Part shown: piece after piece, positions 22,465-31,378 of the stretch
Layout of the letters: each line of letters opens with the position of its first letter
How positions within the stretch are numbered: the stretch's first letter is position 1
DNA from: JAEUMW01 sp039807745
GTDB taxonomy: Bacteria > Pseudomonadota > Gammaproteobacteria > Burkholderiales > JAEUMW01
DNA length: 52,376 nt
NCBI GenBank assembly: GCA_039807745.1
Contig: JBDHRV010000007.1
Span: 1 to 52,376 of the forward strand
Direction of reading: 5' to 3'
The notes under the pieces: generated by a model
The model's input: the letters and a program-made list of their open reading frames with translations, nothing else
Told to the model about the DNA's origin: nothing
Database searches by the model: none
Position numbers and translations under genes: made by a program

Positions 22465-24897
22465 ATGGAAAAGATGAAACTGGTGTTGGTTGGCAACGGC
22501 ATGGCGGGGGTGCGCACGCTCGAGGAGCTGCTCAAGGTCGCGCCCGATCTCTACGACATCACCGTTTTCGGCGCCGAGCCGCATCCCAACTATAACCGCA
22601 TCCTGCTCTCGCCCGTGCTCGCCGGCGAAATGACCATCAACGACATCGTGCTGAACGATCTGTCCTGGTATGAAACCAATGGCATCCGGCTGCACCTCAA
22701 CAAGAAGGTCGTGAAGATCGACCGCACCGCCCGCAAGGTCGTGGCCGACGACGGCACCGAGGAACCCTACGACCGGCTGCTGCTTGCCACCGGTTCGCAT
22801 CCCTTCATGCTCCCGATCCCCGGCAAGGACCTGCCTGGAGTGATCGCCTACCGGGACATCAAGGACACCGACGAGATGATCGATGCCGCTTCCCGCCACA
22901 AGCACGCGGTGGTGATCGGCGGCGGCCTGCTCGGACTGGAAGCCGCGAATGGCCTTGCGCTGCGCGGCATGGACGTGACCGTGGTGCACGTGATGCCGTG
23001 GCTCATGGAGCGGCAGCTCGACCGGACCGCCGCCGAAATGCTGCAGAAATCGCTGGCGGCGAAAGGGCTCAAGTTCAGGCTGGAGAAGCAGACCGAGGCG
23101 CTCGTCTGCGGCGAGTCCGGCCGCGTGTGCGCCGTCAGGTTCAAGGACGGCGAGCAGATTCCCGCCGATCTCGTCGTCATGGCCGTGGGCATCCGCCCGA
23201 ACACGGAGCTCGCGGAATCGGCGCGGCTGCAGTGCAACCGCGGCATCCTCGTCAACGACACGATGCAGACCTACGATCCGCGCGTGTACGCGGTCGGAGA
23301 GTGCGTCTCACATCGCGGCATCGCCTACGGCCTGGTCGCGCCGCTGTTCGAGCAGGCCAAGGTGTGCGCCAATCATCTCGCGCAGTTCGGCTTCGGCCGC
23401 TACAAGGGCTCGGTCACCTCGACGAAGCTCAAGGTGACCGGCATCGATCTTTTCTCCGCGGGCGACTTCACCGGTGGTGAGGGAACCGAGGAGATCGTGC
23501 TGCACGACGCTGCCGGGCACGTCTACAAGAAGCTCGTCATCAAGGACGACAAGATCGTCGGCGGCGTGATGTACGGCGACACCGCCGACGGCTCCTGGTA
23601 CTTCCAGATGCTGCGCGAGGGCCGGAACATCGCCGACATTCGCGATCACCTGATGTTCGGGCAGGCCACACTCGGCAACGCCGGTCATCAGGGGCAGTCG
23701 CACGCGGCGAGCATGCCGGACGAAATGGAGGTCTGCGGCTGCAACGGCGTGTGCAAGGGCACCATCGTCAAGGCGATCAAGGAGAACGGGCTCTTCACGC
23801 TCGACGACGTGCGCAAGCACACGAAGGCGTCTGCCTCGTGCGGATCGTGCACCGGCCTGGTCGAGCAGATTCTCGCCTCGACGCTCGGCGGTGCCTACGC
23901 ACCGCAGGAAAACACACTCAAGCCCATGTGCGGCTGCACCGACTTCACCCACGAGCAGGTGCGCAAGGCGATCCGCGAGGACAAGCTGCTCTCCATTCCG
24001 GAGGCGATGCAGTTCCTCACCTGGACGACGCCGAACGGGTGCGCGTCCTGCCGACCGGCCCTCAACTACTACCTGATCTCCACCTGGCCGCACGAGGCGA
24101 AGGACGACCCGCAGTCGCGCTTCATCAACGAGCGCGCCCACGGCAACATCCAGAAGGACGGCACGTACTCCGTGATTCCGCGCATGTACGGCGGCGTCAC
24201 CTCGCCGGACCAGTTGCGGCGCATCGCGGACGTGGCGGACAAGTACGGAATTCCGACCGTCAAGGTCACGGGCGGGCAGCGCATCGATCTGCTCGGTGTA
24301 AAGAAGGAGGATCTGCCGAAGGTCTGGGCCGACCTCGACATGCCGTCCGGGTACGCCTACGCCAAGGCGCTGCGCACGGTGAAGACCTGCGTCGGCTCGG
24401 AATGGTGTCGCTTCGGCGTGCAGGACTCCACCAACCTGGGCATCGACCTGGAGCGCGCCTTCGATCGCATGTGGTCGCCGCACAAGGTCAAGATGGCGGT
24501 CTCGGGCTGCCCGCGCAACTGCGCCGAATCCGGCATCAAGGACGTCGGCATCGTCGGCGTCGAATCGGGGTGGGAGATCAGCGTCGCCGGCAACGGCGGC
24601 ATCAAGACGGAAGTGGCGCAGTTCCTCTGCAAGGTGAAGACGCGCGAGGAGGTTCTGGAGTACGCCGGAGCATTCATCCAGCTCTACCGGGAGGAGGCGC
24701 GCTATCTCGACCGCACGTGCCATTGGGTGGCGCGGGTCGGACTCGACTACGTGAAGAGCCGCGTCCTGAACGATGCGGCAGGCAGAAAGGCGCTGTACGA
24801 GCGCCTGCTGTACGCGATCTCCGGCGAGAAGGACCCCTGGAAGGAGCGGGTGCGGGAGGGTATCGCCAAGCACGAGTTCGAAATGCTTTCCATCTGA
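22465..24897 (+). CDS. nirB: NAD(P)H nitrite reductase, large subunit
   Basis: An 810-residue enzyme reducing nitrite to ammonium with NAD(P)H. An N-terminal FAD/NAD module (VLVGNGMAGVRTLEEL; VVIGGGLLGLEAANGL) is followed by two BFD-type [2Fe-2S] domains (CGCNGVCKG ... CGSC, about 422-470; CGCTDFT ... CASC, about 487-530). The siroheme/[4Fe-4S] half carries CVGSEWC (about 642) and CPRNC (about 681), the four cluster cysteines. Length fits the family. It lies 96 bases after nasA and just before the ABM gene and nirD. The duplicated BFD arrangement is common in proteobacterial NirB. Confidence 0.95.
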   Translation: MEKMKLVLVGNGMAGVRTLEELLKVAPDLYDITVFGAEPHPNYNRILLSPVLAGEMTINDIVLNDLSWYETNGIRLHLNKKVVKIDRTARKVVADDGTEEPYDRLLLATGSHPFMLPIPGKDLPGVIAYRDIKDTDEMIDAASRHKHAVVIGGGLLGLEAANGLALRGMDVTVVHVMPWLMERQLDRTAAEMLQKSLAAKGLKFRLEKQTEALVCGESGRVCAVRFKDGEQIPADLVVMAVGIRPNTELAESARLQCNRGILVNDTMQTYDPRVYAVGECVSHRGIAYGLVAPLFEQAKVCANHLAQFGFGRYKGSVTSTKLKVTGIDLFSAGDFTGGEGTEEIVLHDAAGHVYKKLVIKDDKIVGGVMYGDTADGSWYFQMLREGRNIADIRDHLMFGQATLGNAGHQGQSHAASMPDEMEVCGCNGVCKGTIVKAIKENGLFTLDDVRKHTKASASCGSCTGLVEQILASTLGGAYAPQENTLKPMCGCTDFTHEQVRKAIREDKLLSIPEAMQFLTWTTPNGCASCRPALNYYLISTWPHEAKDDPQSRFINERAHGNIQKDGTYSVIPRMYGGVTSPDQLRRIADVADKYGIPTVKVTGGQRIDLLGVKKEDLPKVWADLDMPSGYAYAKALRTVKTCVGSEWCRFGVQDSTNLGIDLERAFDRMWSPHKVKMAVSGCPRNCAESGIKDVGIVGVESGWEISVAGNGGIKTEVAQFLCKVKTREEVLEYAGAFIQLYREEARYLDRTCHWVARVGLDYVKSRVLNDAAGRKALYERLLYAISGEKDPWKERVREGIAKHEFEMLSI

Positions 24898-24952
24898 GGC
24901 GTTGCCGCGCACGCGCCCCGTCATCCACCAGCTCACACAGGAACCCGACAAC

Positions 24953-25246
24953 ATGTACGTCGCAGTCGTCACCTTCCAGGCTTACCCGGATCAGGTGGAG
25001 GAAGTCATCAAGCGCTACCAGGAGTTCGGCGTGCCGTGGATGAAAGCCCAGAAGGGCATGGCCAATTTCCGCGTCATGACCGACAAGAGCTCGGGCAAGG
25101 GGCGCCACGTCGCCGTCTGGGAGACGGAGGCGGACGCGCGTGCGTTCGTCGAGACGGGCGCGTTCGTCGAACTCTTCTCGCGCTTTCGCGATGTGTTCAC
25201 GGGACCGCCGTCGCGGGAGGTGTATGAGCTCGACATTCAGGCGTGA
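24953..25246 (+). CDS. Small ABM-domain (dimeric alpha/beta barrel) protein
   Basis: A 97-residue protein starting MYVAVVTFQAYPDQVEEVIK, with the strand-helix pattern of antibiotic-biosynthesis-monooxygenase or similar dimeric ferredoxin-like barrels. No cofactor motif can be named. AGGAA lies about 9 bases before the ATG. It is placed between nirB and nirD, which normally adjoin, so a role connected with nitrite reduction, such as handling a reactive nitrogen intermediate or haem, is possible but is inference only. The neighbouring frames give no better gene. Confidence 0.7.
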   Translation: MYVAVVTFQAYPDQVEEVIKRYQEFGVPWMKAQKGMANFRVMTDKSSGKGRHVAVWETEADARAFVETGAFVELFSRFRDVFTGPPSREVYELDIQA

Positions 25247-25274
25247 TGTATCGCCTCAACCGGACAAGAGAGAG

Positions 25275-25592
25275 ATGAAATTGAGCGACTGGGTGAAGAT
25301 CGGCGCCCTGGAGAACATCCCGAAGCTGGGCGCACGGGTGGTGAAGAGCGCGGAGCATGGCGACATTGCCGTGTTCCGCAATGCGGAAGACGAAGTCTTC
25401 GCCGTGCGGGACGCGTGTCCGCACCGCGGTGGTCCGCTTTCACAGGGCATCGTTTTCGGCACCAAGGTGTCCTGTCCGCTGCATGGATGGACGATCTGCC
25501 TGGACGATGGCAAGGCAGTGGCACCCGACGAAGGGTGCGTCCAGCGGTTCCCCGTGAAAGTGGAAGAAGGGCAGGTATTGCTCGAGGTCTGA
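25275..25592 (+). CDS. nirD: Nitrite reductase small subunit, Rieske-type
   Basis: A 105-residue Rieske-fold protein, partner of NirB. Both cluster-binding motifs are intact (CPHRGG about residue 51; CPLHGW about 72), so unlike the E. coli NirD, which lacks these ligands, it probably carries a [2Fe-2S] centre. The ATG at 25275 follows AAGAGAGAG; the open frame extends upstream but that part overlaps the ABM gene. It is followed by the nitrate/nitrite carrier after 25 bases, so it sits inside the same operon. Confidence 0.93.
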   Translation: MKLSDWVKIGALENIPKLGARVVKSAEHGDIAVFRNAEDEVFAVRDACPHRGGPLSQGIVFGTKVSCPLHGWTICLDDGKAVAPDEGCVQRFPVKVEEGQVLLEV

Positions 25593-25617
25593 GTGTCACG
25601 ATACGGAGGTACCATCC

Positions 25618-26829
25618 TTGGACAAGTCGTTTCTCAAGTCAGGTCACACGCCGACATTGATCGCAGCGTTTCTCTATTTCGACCTGAGCTTCATGGTATG
25701 GGTCATCCTCGGACCGCTCGGCGTGCAGATCGCCAAGGATCTCGCGCTGACCCCGGCGCAGAAAGGCCTGATGGTCGCGACACCGGTGCTCGCCGGTGCG
25801 CTCCTGCGGATCGTGATGGGGGTGCTCGTCGATCACCTGAAGCCGAAGATGGCGGGCATCATCGGGCAGATCATCGTCATGGCTGCGCTGCTCGTCGCGT
25901 GGTACTTCGGTATCCACAGTTATGCGCAGGTACTGGCGCTGGGGCTGGCACTCGGCGTTGCCGGTGCATCGTTCGCGGTGGCGCTGCCGCTCGCGTCGCG
26001 CTGGTATCCGCCGGAGCACCAGGGAACCGCGCTCGGCATCGCCGGTGCGGGGAATTCCGGCACGGCGCTCGCGGCGCTCTTCGCGCCGGGGCTGGCCATG
26101 GCCTTCGGCTGGAACAACGTCTTCGGCCTGGCGGTGATCCCGCTCGCCCTCGCGTTCATCGTCTTTCTGATCTTCGCCAAGGACAGCCCGGAGTGCCCGC
26201 CCGCGAAATCCCTGATCGAGTATCTGAACGTACTGAAGGACAAGGATGCCTGGTGGTTCATGTTCTTCTACAGCGTCACCTTCGGGGGCTTCGTCGGTCT
26301 CGCGTCCTCGCTCACCATCTATTTCAACGATCAGTACGGTCTGACGCCGGTGATGGCCGGGTACTTCACGGCAGCGTGCGTGTTCGCCGGCTCGCTCGTG
26401 CGCCCGATCGGCGGCATGGTCGCCGACCGCGTCGGCGGCATCAAGTCGCTGTCGTACATGTACGTCCTGGCGGCTGTGTTCATCGGCGTCGTCAGCCTGG
26501 GCTTGCCGGAGCCCTGGATGGCGCTCGGCGTGTTCATGCTCGCCATGCTTGCCCTCGGGATGGGCAACGGCGCGGTGTTCCAGCTCGTCCCGCAGCGCTT
26601 TCGCAAGGAGATCGGCGTCATGACCGGTCTGGTGGGGATGGCGGGCGGCGTCGGCGGGTTCTATCTCGCGTCCTCGCTCGGTTATTCCAAGCAGATCACC
26701 GGTAGCTATCAGGCGGGCTTTCTGGTGTTCGCGGTGCTTGCGCTGGTCGCGCTCACCGGTCTTACCACCGTCAAGAAGCGCTGGCGGACGACCTGGGGCG
26801 CGCCACACATGACGACCGCGCGGGTGTAG
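25618..26829 (+). CDS. narK: Nitrate/nitrite MFS transporter, NarK/NasA family
   Basis: A 403-residue major-facilitator protein with 12 expected membrane segments. The start is TTG at 25618, supported by GGAGGT seven bases upstream; no ATG gives a better N terminus. Conserved features of the nitrate/nitrite porters are visible, including FMVWVILGPLG in helix 1, the glycine-rich nitrate signature GAGNSGTALAALFAPGLA (about residues 141-158) and a second one, GLVGMAGGVGGFYLA (about 340). It imports nitrate for NasA, possibly exchanging nitrite. It belongs to the nitrate operon. Confidence 0.92.
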   Translation: MDKSFLKSGHTPTLIAAFLYFDLSFMVWVILGPLGVQIAKDLALTPAQKGLMVATPVLAGALLRIVMGVLVDHLKPKMAGIIGQIIVMAALLVAWYFGIHSYAQVLALGLALGVAGASFAVALPLASRWYPPEHQGTALGIAGAGNSGTALAALFAPGLAMAFGWNNVFGLAVIPLALAFIVFLIFAKDSPECPPAKSLIEYLNVLKDKDAWWFMFFYSVTFGGFVGLASSLTIYFNDQYGLTPVMAGYFTAACVFAGSLVRPIGGMVADRVGGIKSLSYMYVLAAVFIGVVSLGLPEPWMALGVFMLAMLALGMGNGAVFQLVPQRFRKEIGVMTGLVGMAGGVGGFYLASSLGYSKQITGSYQAGFLVFAVLALVALTGLTTVKKRWRTTWGAPHMTTARV

Positions 26830-26875
26830 CGGGCGCGAGCCGGGGCCCCGCGGGGTCGGCTGCCGCGTGCGCGTT

Positions 26876-26916
26876 GTAGGATCCCTAGCCGCCGTCCCGC
26901 ATTCGCGGCATCCTAC
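26876..26916. repeat. Inverted repeat between narK and the kinase gene
   Basis: GTAGGAT (26876-26882) and ATCCTAC (26910-26916) are perfect 7-base arms around a 27-base spacer. A GC-rich hairpin (CCGGGGCCCC paired with GGGGTCGG, about 26840-26860) precedes it. They may attenuate or terminate transcription after narK; no T-tract follows, so this is uncertain. Confidence 0.35.
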
Positions 26917-26954
26917 GGATGAATCGTGCAACGCACAGCGACCATCGGCGCTTC

Positions 26955-28649
26955 ATGCCACTTCAGATCTCCCTGGGTTCCGCCACCGCGACGGGCAAGC
27001 GCGAGCGCAACGAAGACTACTGGGGTGTGGTCACACCGGAAGGTGCCGAGCTTGCCGCGCGCGGTGCGGTGCTCGCGGTCGCGGACGGTGTCTCCGGCAG
27101 CGAGGGAGGGCGTGAGGCCGCCGAGCACTGCGTGCGCGGACTGCTCGCCGACTACTACTCCACGCCCGAGACGTGGGAGGTCGCGCTAGCGATCGACCGC
27201 GTGCTGACGGGGATCAATCGCTGGCTGGTCGCGCAGGGCACGGCGCACGAACCCCATCGCATGCAGGCGACGACGTTAAGCGTGCTCGTCCTGCGCGGCG
27301 GCAGATACTATCTGGGCCATGTCGGCGACTCGCGCATCTACCGCATGCGCGACGACGCGCTCACGCGGCATACCGAGGACCACGTCTGGGATCTGCCGGA
27401 GCGAAGCCACGTGCTGCGGCGTGCCGTCGGGCTGGATACGCACCTCGTCGTGGATCATGGTGACGGTGAGATCAAGGCGGGCGATCGCTTCCTGATCTGC
27501 AGCGATGGCCTATGGGAGCCGCTCGGCGATGCCCGCATCAAGGCCCTGCTCGCGTCGCATCAGGATTCCCAGGCCGCCGCCGACGCGCTCGTGGCGGCCG
27601 CGATCGAGACCGGCGGACAGGACAACGCGACGGCGGTGGTCGCAGGCATCGAGGCGGTCGCCACCGAGAGCTGGCGCGAGATGATCGTGGCGGACCGGCA
27701 TCTGCCGGTGCCGGCGAAGCTCAAGCCCGGCAATCGCGTCGACGATTTCGAGGTCGTGCGGCTCATCCACGAATCGCGAGCCACACTGCTCTACCAGGTG
27801 CGATCGGCTGCGTCGGGGCGAACGCTCGCGCTCAAGACTCTGCAGCCGCTCCTGAGCGCGGATCGCCAGAGCCGCGAGGGACTGCTCAACGAGGAGTGGC
27901 TCGCCAAGCGGCTGATCTCGTCCTACTTTCCGCAGGTGATCCCGATCGCCGCGGGCGCCCGGCAGTATCTGTACTACGTCATGACCTACCACGCCGGGCG
28001 GACGCTGCAGGCCCGGCTCGACAGCGGGCAGCACTTTTCCACCGCCGAGACGGTGCGCGTGGGCATGCAGGTCGCCAAGGGTCTCGGGGCGCTGCACCGC
28101 TTGGCGATCCTGCATCGCGACATCAAGCCCGCCAACCTGCTGCAGGACGAGGACGGCGAACTGCGCATCCTGGATCTGGGTGTCGCGCTCGCGGCCGGCG
28201 TTCCGTACGAGGAGCTCCAGGGGAATCCAGGCACGCCCAGCTTCATGGCGCCCGAGCTCATCGCCGGCGAAGGCGCGTCGGTGCAGAGCGATCTCTACGC
28301 TGCCGGCGCCACGCTCTATCATCTGCTGACGCGGAAGTATCCGTACGGCGAAGTCGAACCCTTTCAGCGTCCCCAGTTCGGCGACCCCACGCCGCCCACA
28401 CGCTACCGCCCGGATATCCCGCGCTGGTTCGAGAACTTCCTGCTGCGCGCCGTCGCGCGCCACAGGGGCGAGCGCTTCGAGACGGCGGAGGAGATGCTCT
28501 ACGCGCTGGAGGTCGGAGAAGCGCGACCCGTTTCCGCGCCGCTTCCCACGCCGCTCCTGCAGCGGCACCCGGCGGCGCGCTGGCAGGCCGTCGCCCTGGT
28601 GTCGATCATCGTGAACCTGCTGCTCATCTACCTCCTGCTCGTGCGCTGA
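26955..28649 (+). CDS. Bifunctional PP2C phosphatase / Ser-Thr kinase, membrane-anchored
   Basis: A 564-residue fusion. Residues about 1-235 form a PP2C phosphatase (RNEDYWG, AVADGVSGSEGG, GHVGDSRIYRM, LICSDGLW, GQDNATAVV, all metal-site aspartates present). Residues about 255-530 form a Hanks-type kinase with Lys in ALKTL, HRDIKPANLL (about 387), DLG in place of DFG and GTPSFMAPELI; the glycine loop is degenerate. A single membrane segment lies near the C terminus (AVALVSIIVNLLLIYLLLV). The same fusion occurs beside nitrate transport or assimilation genes in other proteobacteria. ATG 26919 is an alternative start. Its substrate is unknown; regulation of nitrate uptake is a guess from position. 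Confidence 0.88.
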   Translation: MPLQISLGSATATGKRERNEDYWGVVTPEGAELAARGAVLAVADGVSGSEGGREAAEHCVRGLLADYYSTPETWEVALAIDRVLTGINRWLVAQGTAHEPHRMQATTLSVLVLRGGRYYLGHVGDSRIYRMRDDALTRHTEDHVWDLPERSHVLRRAVGLDTHLVVDHGDGEIKAGDRFLICSDGLWEPLGDARIKALLASHQDSQAAADALVAAAIETGGQDNATAVVAGIEAVATESWREMIVADRHLPVPAKLKPGNRVDDFEVVRLIHESRATLLYQVRSAASGRTLALKTLQPLLSADRQSREGLLNEEWLAKRLISSYFPQVIPIAAGARQYLYYVMTYHAGRTLQARLDSGQHFSTAETVRVGMQVAKGLGALHRLAILHRDIKPANLLQDEDGELRILDLGVALAAGVPYEELQGNPGTPSFMAPELIAGEGASVQSDLYAAGATLYHLLTRKYPYGEVEPFQRPQFGDPTPPTRYRPDIPRWFENFLLRAVARHRGERFETAEEMLYALEVGEARPVSAPLPTPLLQRHPAARWQAVALVSIIVNLLLIYLLLVR

Positions 28650-28715
28650 GGCGAGCGGTCGAGGAGAGTCAGAGTCGGCGGCTCATGCCGTGAGAAAAGG
28701 AACCGTGCAGACGCA

Positions 28716-29960
28716 TCAGGGTGCAGAGGACGCTGCGAACCGCTCGATATGCTCGACTGCGCACGCAACGCCATCTTCCTCCTGCATGGCTCTACCGAGC
28801 GCCTGCGCGCGGCGAGCGACCTGCGGGCTCCCGGCGCATGCGATCATGCTGGAGAGCGCCTGCGCGTTGATCTTCGTGTGCGGTACGTATTGCGGCGCGA
28901 CACCCGCTGCAGCGAGCCGTCCCGCCCAGAAGAACTGGTCTCCGGTGAAGGGGACGACGACCGATGGCACGCCGGCGCGACACGCCGTGTGCGAGGTGCC
29001 GGCGCCTCCATGGTGAATGACCACGGAAGCTCGAGGAAAAAGCAGGTCGTGTGGCGTATCACCCAGCACGCAGAAGTTACCGGGCAGCGCGGCGCCGTCG
29101 ATGCCGCTCCAGCCGGGGTAGAACAGAGCCCGCCGCCCCGCGACGGCGTCGACGATGATCGCGAGCAGCTTCCCGCTGTCGAATCCCGACATGCTGCCGA
29201 AGCCGACGTAGATGGGCGGCTCCCCGGCAGCAAGAAACTGCTTCAGCGTGGGAGGCATCTCCCAACGGCGCGATGCCAGGGGCCACGCACCACAAATCTT
29301 CCAGATGTCCTGCCAGTCGCTCGGCTGCGGCAGGAGATGACGCGAAATGCCGAACAGGATCGGATAGTCGCGCCACATGCGCCTGCGCGGTGCCTGCCCG
29401 AAGACTTCTGCGCGCGCGGCGTTGATCTTCGCGCGAAACAACGTCCAGGTCAGCGCGCCGACAGCCTCGTGACTCACCCGGTTGAGCCAGCCCGGCATCT
29501 TCCAGGGAGGCAGCAGGGGCGATGGAAACTCCCGGGTCGGACAGACAACCGGCCAGAGGCCGAGGCCCACTGCGGGAATGCGCAATTGCTCGGCGACCGA
29601 CAACCCGACGTAGCTCGCAATGCCGGAGAACAGAATCGCGTCCGAGCGTGCAGCCTGCTGCCCGACTTCCCTCATCCACGATGAAGTGTTCTCGTTGGCA
29701 ATGCGCGCGACGGCTTTCGCCACCTGCGTGACATCGCCACCGGTGCGCATGACCTTCGACAAAGCGCCACCTGGACCGACCGTGGCCTTCATGTCGCCGC
29801 TCAGTGCGTAGGCTGGCACGGCGTGGGCCTGCGCCGTGCCGAGCGTCGAGCGATCGGCGAGAAGGCTAACGTCATGACCCGCCTGCAGCAGGCCACGACA
29901 GACTGCGACGAGCGGGCGTGTATCGCCCTCCGTTCCGTAGGTGATGACAGTGAAGCGCAT
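28716..29960 (-). CDS. UGT-type glycosyltransferase (GT1 family)
   Basis: A 414-residue GT-B enzyme similar to sterol glucosyltransferases and macrolide or glycolipid glycosyltransferases. The N terminus reads MRFTVITYGTEGDTRPLVAV, with the typical TxGTxGDxxP pattern, and the donor-binding region has ASVVIHHGGAGTSHTACRAGVP (about residues 312-333) followed by DQFFWAGRL. No signal peptide or membrane helix. The start is the ATG at 29960, because similarity begins there; upstream frame is unsupported. It stands alone on the minus strand between the kinase and aroC. Its acceptor could be a lipid or small hydrophobic molecule. Confidence 0.82.
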   Translation of the reverse strand: MRFTVITYGTEGDTRPLVAVCRGLLQAGHDVSLLADRSTLGTAQAHAVPAYALSGDMKATVGPGGALSKVMRTGGDVTQVAKAVARIANENTSSWMREVGQQAARSDAILFSGIASYVGLSVAEQLRIPAVGLGLWPVVCPTREFPSPLLPPWKMPGWLNRVSHEAVGALTWTLFRAKINAARAEVFGQAPRRRMWRDYPILFGISRHLLPQPSDWQDIWKICGAWPLASRRWEMPPTLKQFLAAGEPPIYVGFGSMSGFDSGKLLAIIVDAVAGRRALFYPGWSGIDGAALPGNFCVLGDTPHDLLFPRASVVIHHGGAGTSHTACRAGVPSVVVPFTGDQFFWAGRLAAAGVAPQYVPHTKINAQALSSMIACAGSPQVARRAQALGRAMQEEDGVACAVEHIERFAASSAP

Positions 29961-30177
29961 GGGCGCATCAAAGAAACACAGACACGGAGTTACCCCGTAT
30001 TTGGCGCGTGACAAAGTGTTGTGCCATTTTATCCGGCGCGCAACGCCGATCATGCGCCATGAGAAGCCACGCATTCTGGCGCGCCATCGCGCGAGGACCG
30101 GGGAGCCCATGTGCTAGACTTCGACCCCTCGATTGACCCTGCCCGCAGCAGCGGGGGTGCCTCCGCACCGCCCTCCC

Positions 30178-31338
30178 ATGTCCGGCAACACCCTCGGGAA
30201 GCTCTTCTGTGTAACGTCATTCGGCGAATCGCACGGCCCTGCGATCGGTTGCGTCGTGGACGGTTGCCCGCCGGGGCTTGCGCTTGCCGAGGCGGACATC
30301 CAGCACGAGCTCGATCGCCGCAAACCGGGCACGTCGCGCCACGTGACGCAGCGCCGGGAGTCGGACACGGTCGAAATCCTGTCCGGGGTGTTCGAAGGCC
30401 GGACCACCGGCACGCCGATCGCGCTCTTGATCCGCAACGAGGATCAGCGCAGCAAGGACTACGCGAAGATCGCGGACACCTTCCGCCCCGGGCACGCGGA
30501 CTACACGTACTGGCAGAAGTACGGCATTCGCGACTACCGCGGCGGAGGAAGGCAGTCGGCCCGGGAGACCGCGGTGCGGGTCGCGGCCGGTGCGATTGCC
30601 AAGAAGTGGCTGCGGGAGCGCCATGGCGTCGTCGTGCGCGGGTTTCTGAGCCAGCTCGGTCCCGTCGAGATCCCGTTCAAGGCCTGGGAGGTCGTGGACA
30701 CCAATCCCTTCTTCGTCGCGGACACTGCGTTCATCCCGCAACTGGAAGCGTTCATGGATGCGCTGCGCAAGTCGGGCGACTCGGTCGGCGCCGCGATCAC
30801 GGCGGTGGCAGAGGGTGTGCCGGTGGGCTGGGGCGAGCCCGTCTACGACAAGCTCGATGCGGACATCGCCTACGCCATGATGAGCATCAATGCCGTGAAG
30901 GGGGTCGAGATCGGCGCCGGCTTCGCAAGCGCGCGGCAGCGCGGCACCGAGCACAGCGACGAGATGGCCCCCGAGGGTTACCTTTCGAACAACGCGGGCG
31001 GCATCCTGGGCGGCATCTCCACCGGCCAGGACATCGTCGCGCGCATCGCGGTCAAGCCCACTTCGAGCATCCGCCTGCCCCGTCGCTCGATCGACAAGCA
31101 CGGCCATCCGGTGCTGGTCGAGACCCACGGGCGCCACGATCCCTGCGTGGGCATCCGCGCGACACCCATCGCCGAGGCCATGCTGGCGATCGTGCTCATG
31201 GATCACGCGCTGCGGCACCGCGGCCAGAATGCCGACGTGGTCTGCGCAACACCCCGCATCGCGGCCCGCGCTCCGGATCACCCGGCCGCCTTCGACGGCA
31301 CGCCGGCGGCGGAGAACCCCGACCCCGACGAGGCGTAA
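30178..31338 (+). CDS. aroC: Chorismate synthase
   Basis: A 386-residue enzyme making chorismate from EPSP with reduced FMN, the last shikimate step. Family signatures are present: GESHGPAIGCVVDGCPPG near residue 16, RRESDTVEILSG (about 58), RPGHADYTYWQKYGIRDYRG (about 103) and GRQSARETAVRVAAGA. The start is the ATG before SGNTLGKLF, the standard N terminus; an upstream GTG or ATG would add 15 residues with no similarity. It is followed by an MFS gene 40 bases downstream. Confidence 0.97.
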   Translation: MSGNTLGKLFCVTSFGESHGPAIGCVVDGCPPGLALAEADIQHELDRRKPGTSRHVTQRRESDTVEILSGVFEGRTTGTPIALLIRNEDQRSKDYAKIADTFRPGHADYTYWQKYGIRDYRGGGRQSARETAVRVAAGAIAKKWLRERHGVVVRGFLSQLGPVEIPFKAWEVVDTNPFFVADTAFIPQLEAFMDALRKSGDSVGAAITAVAEGVPVGWGEPVYDKLDADIAYAMMSINAVKGVEIGAGFASARQRGTEHSDEMAPEGYLSNNAGGILGGISTGQDIVARIAVKPTSSIRLPRRSIDKHGHPVLVETHGRHDPCVGIRATPIAEAMLAIVLMDHALRHRGQNADVVCATPRIAARAPDHPAAFDGTPAAENPDPDEA

Positions 31339-31378
31339 GCGCGCCGCCTGGCAGGTTGCGGCTGCGGCGGACATCGCC

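Noticed and set aside
19534..22989. 1151-codon open frame on the minus strand across nasA
   Set aside because: It is antisense to a gene with complete NasA motifs, and its Arg/His/Ala-rich reading is typical of the reverse frame of high-GC genes.
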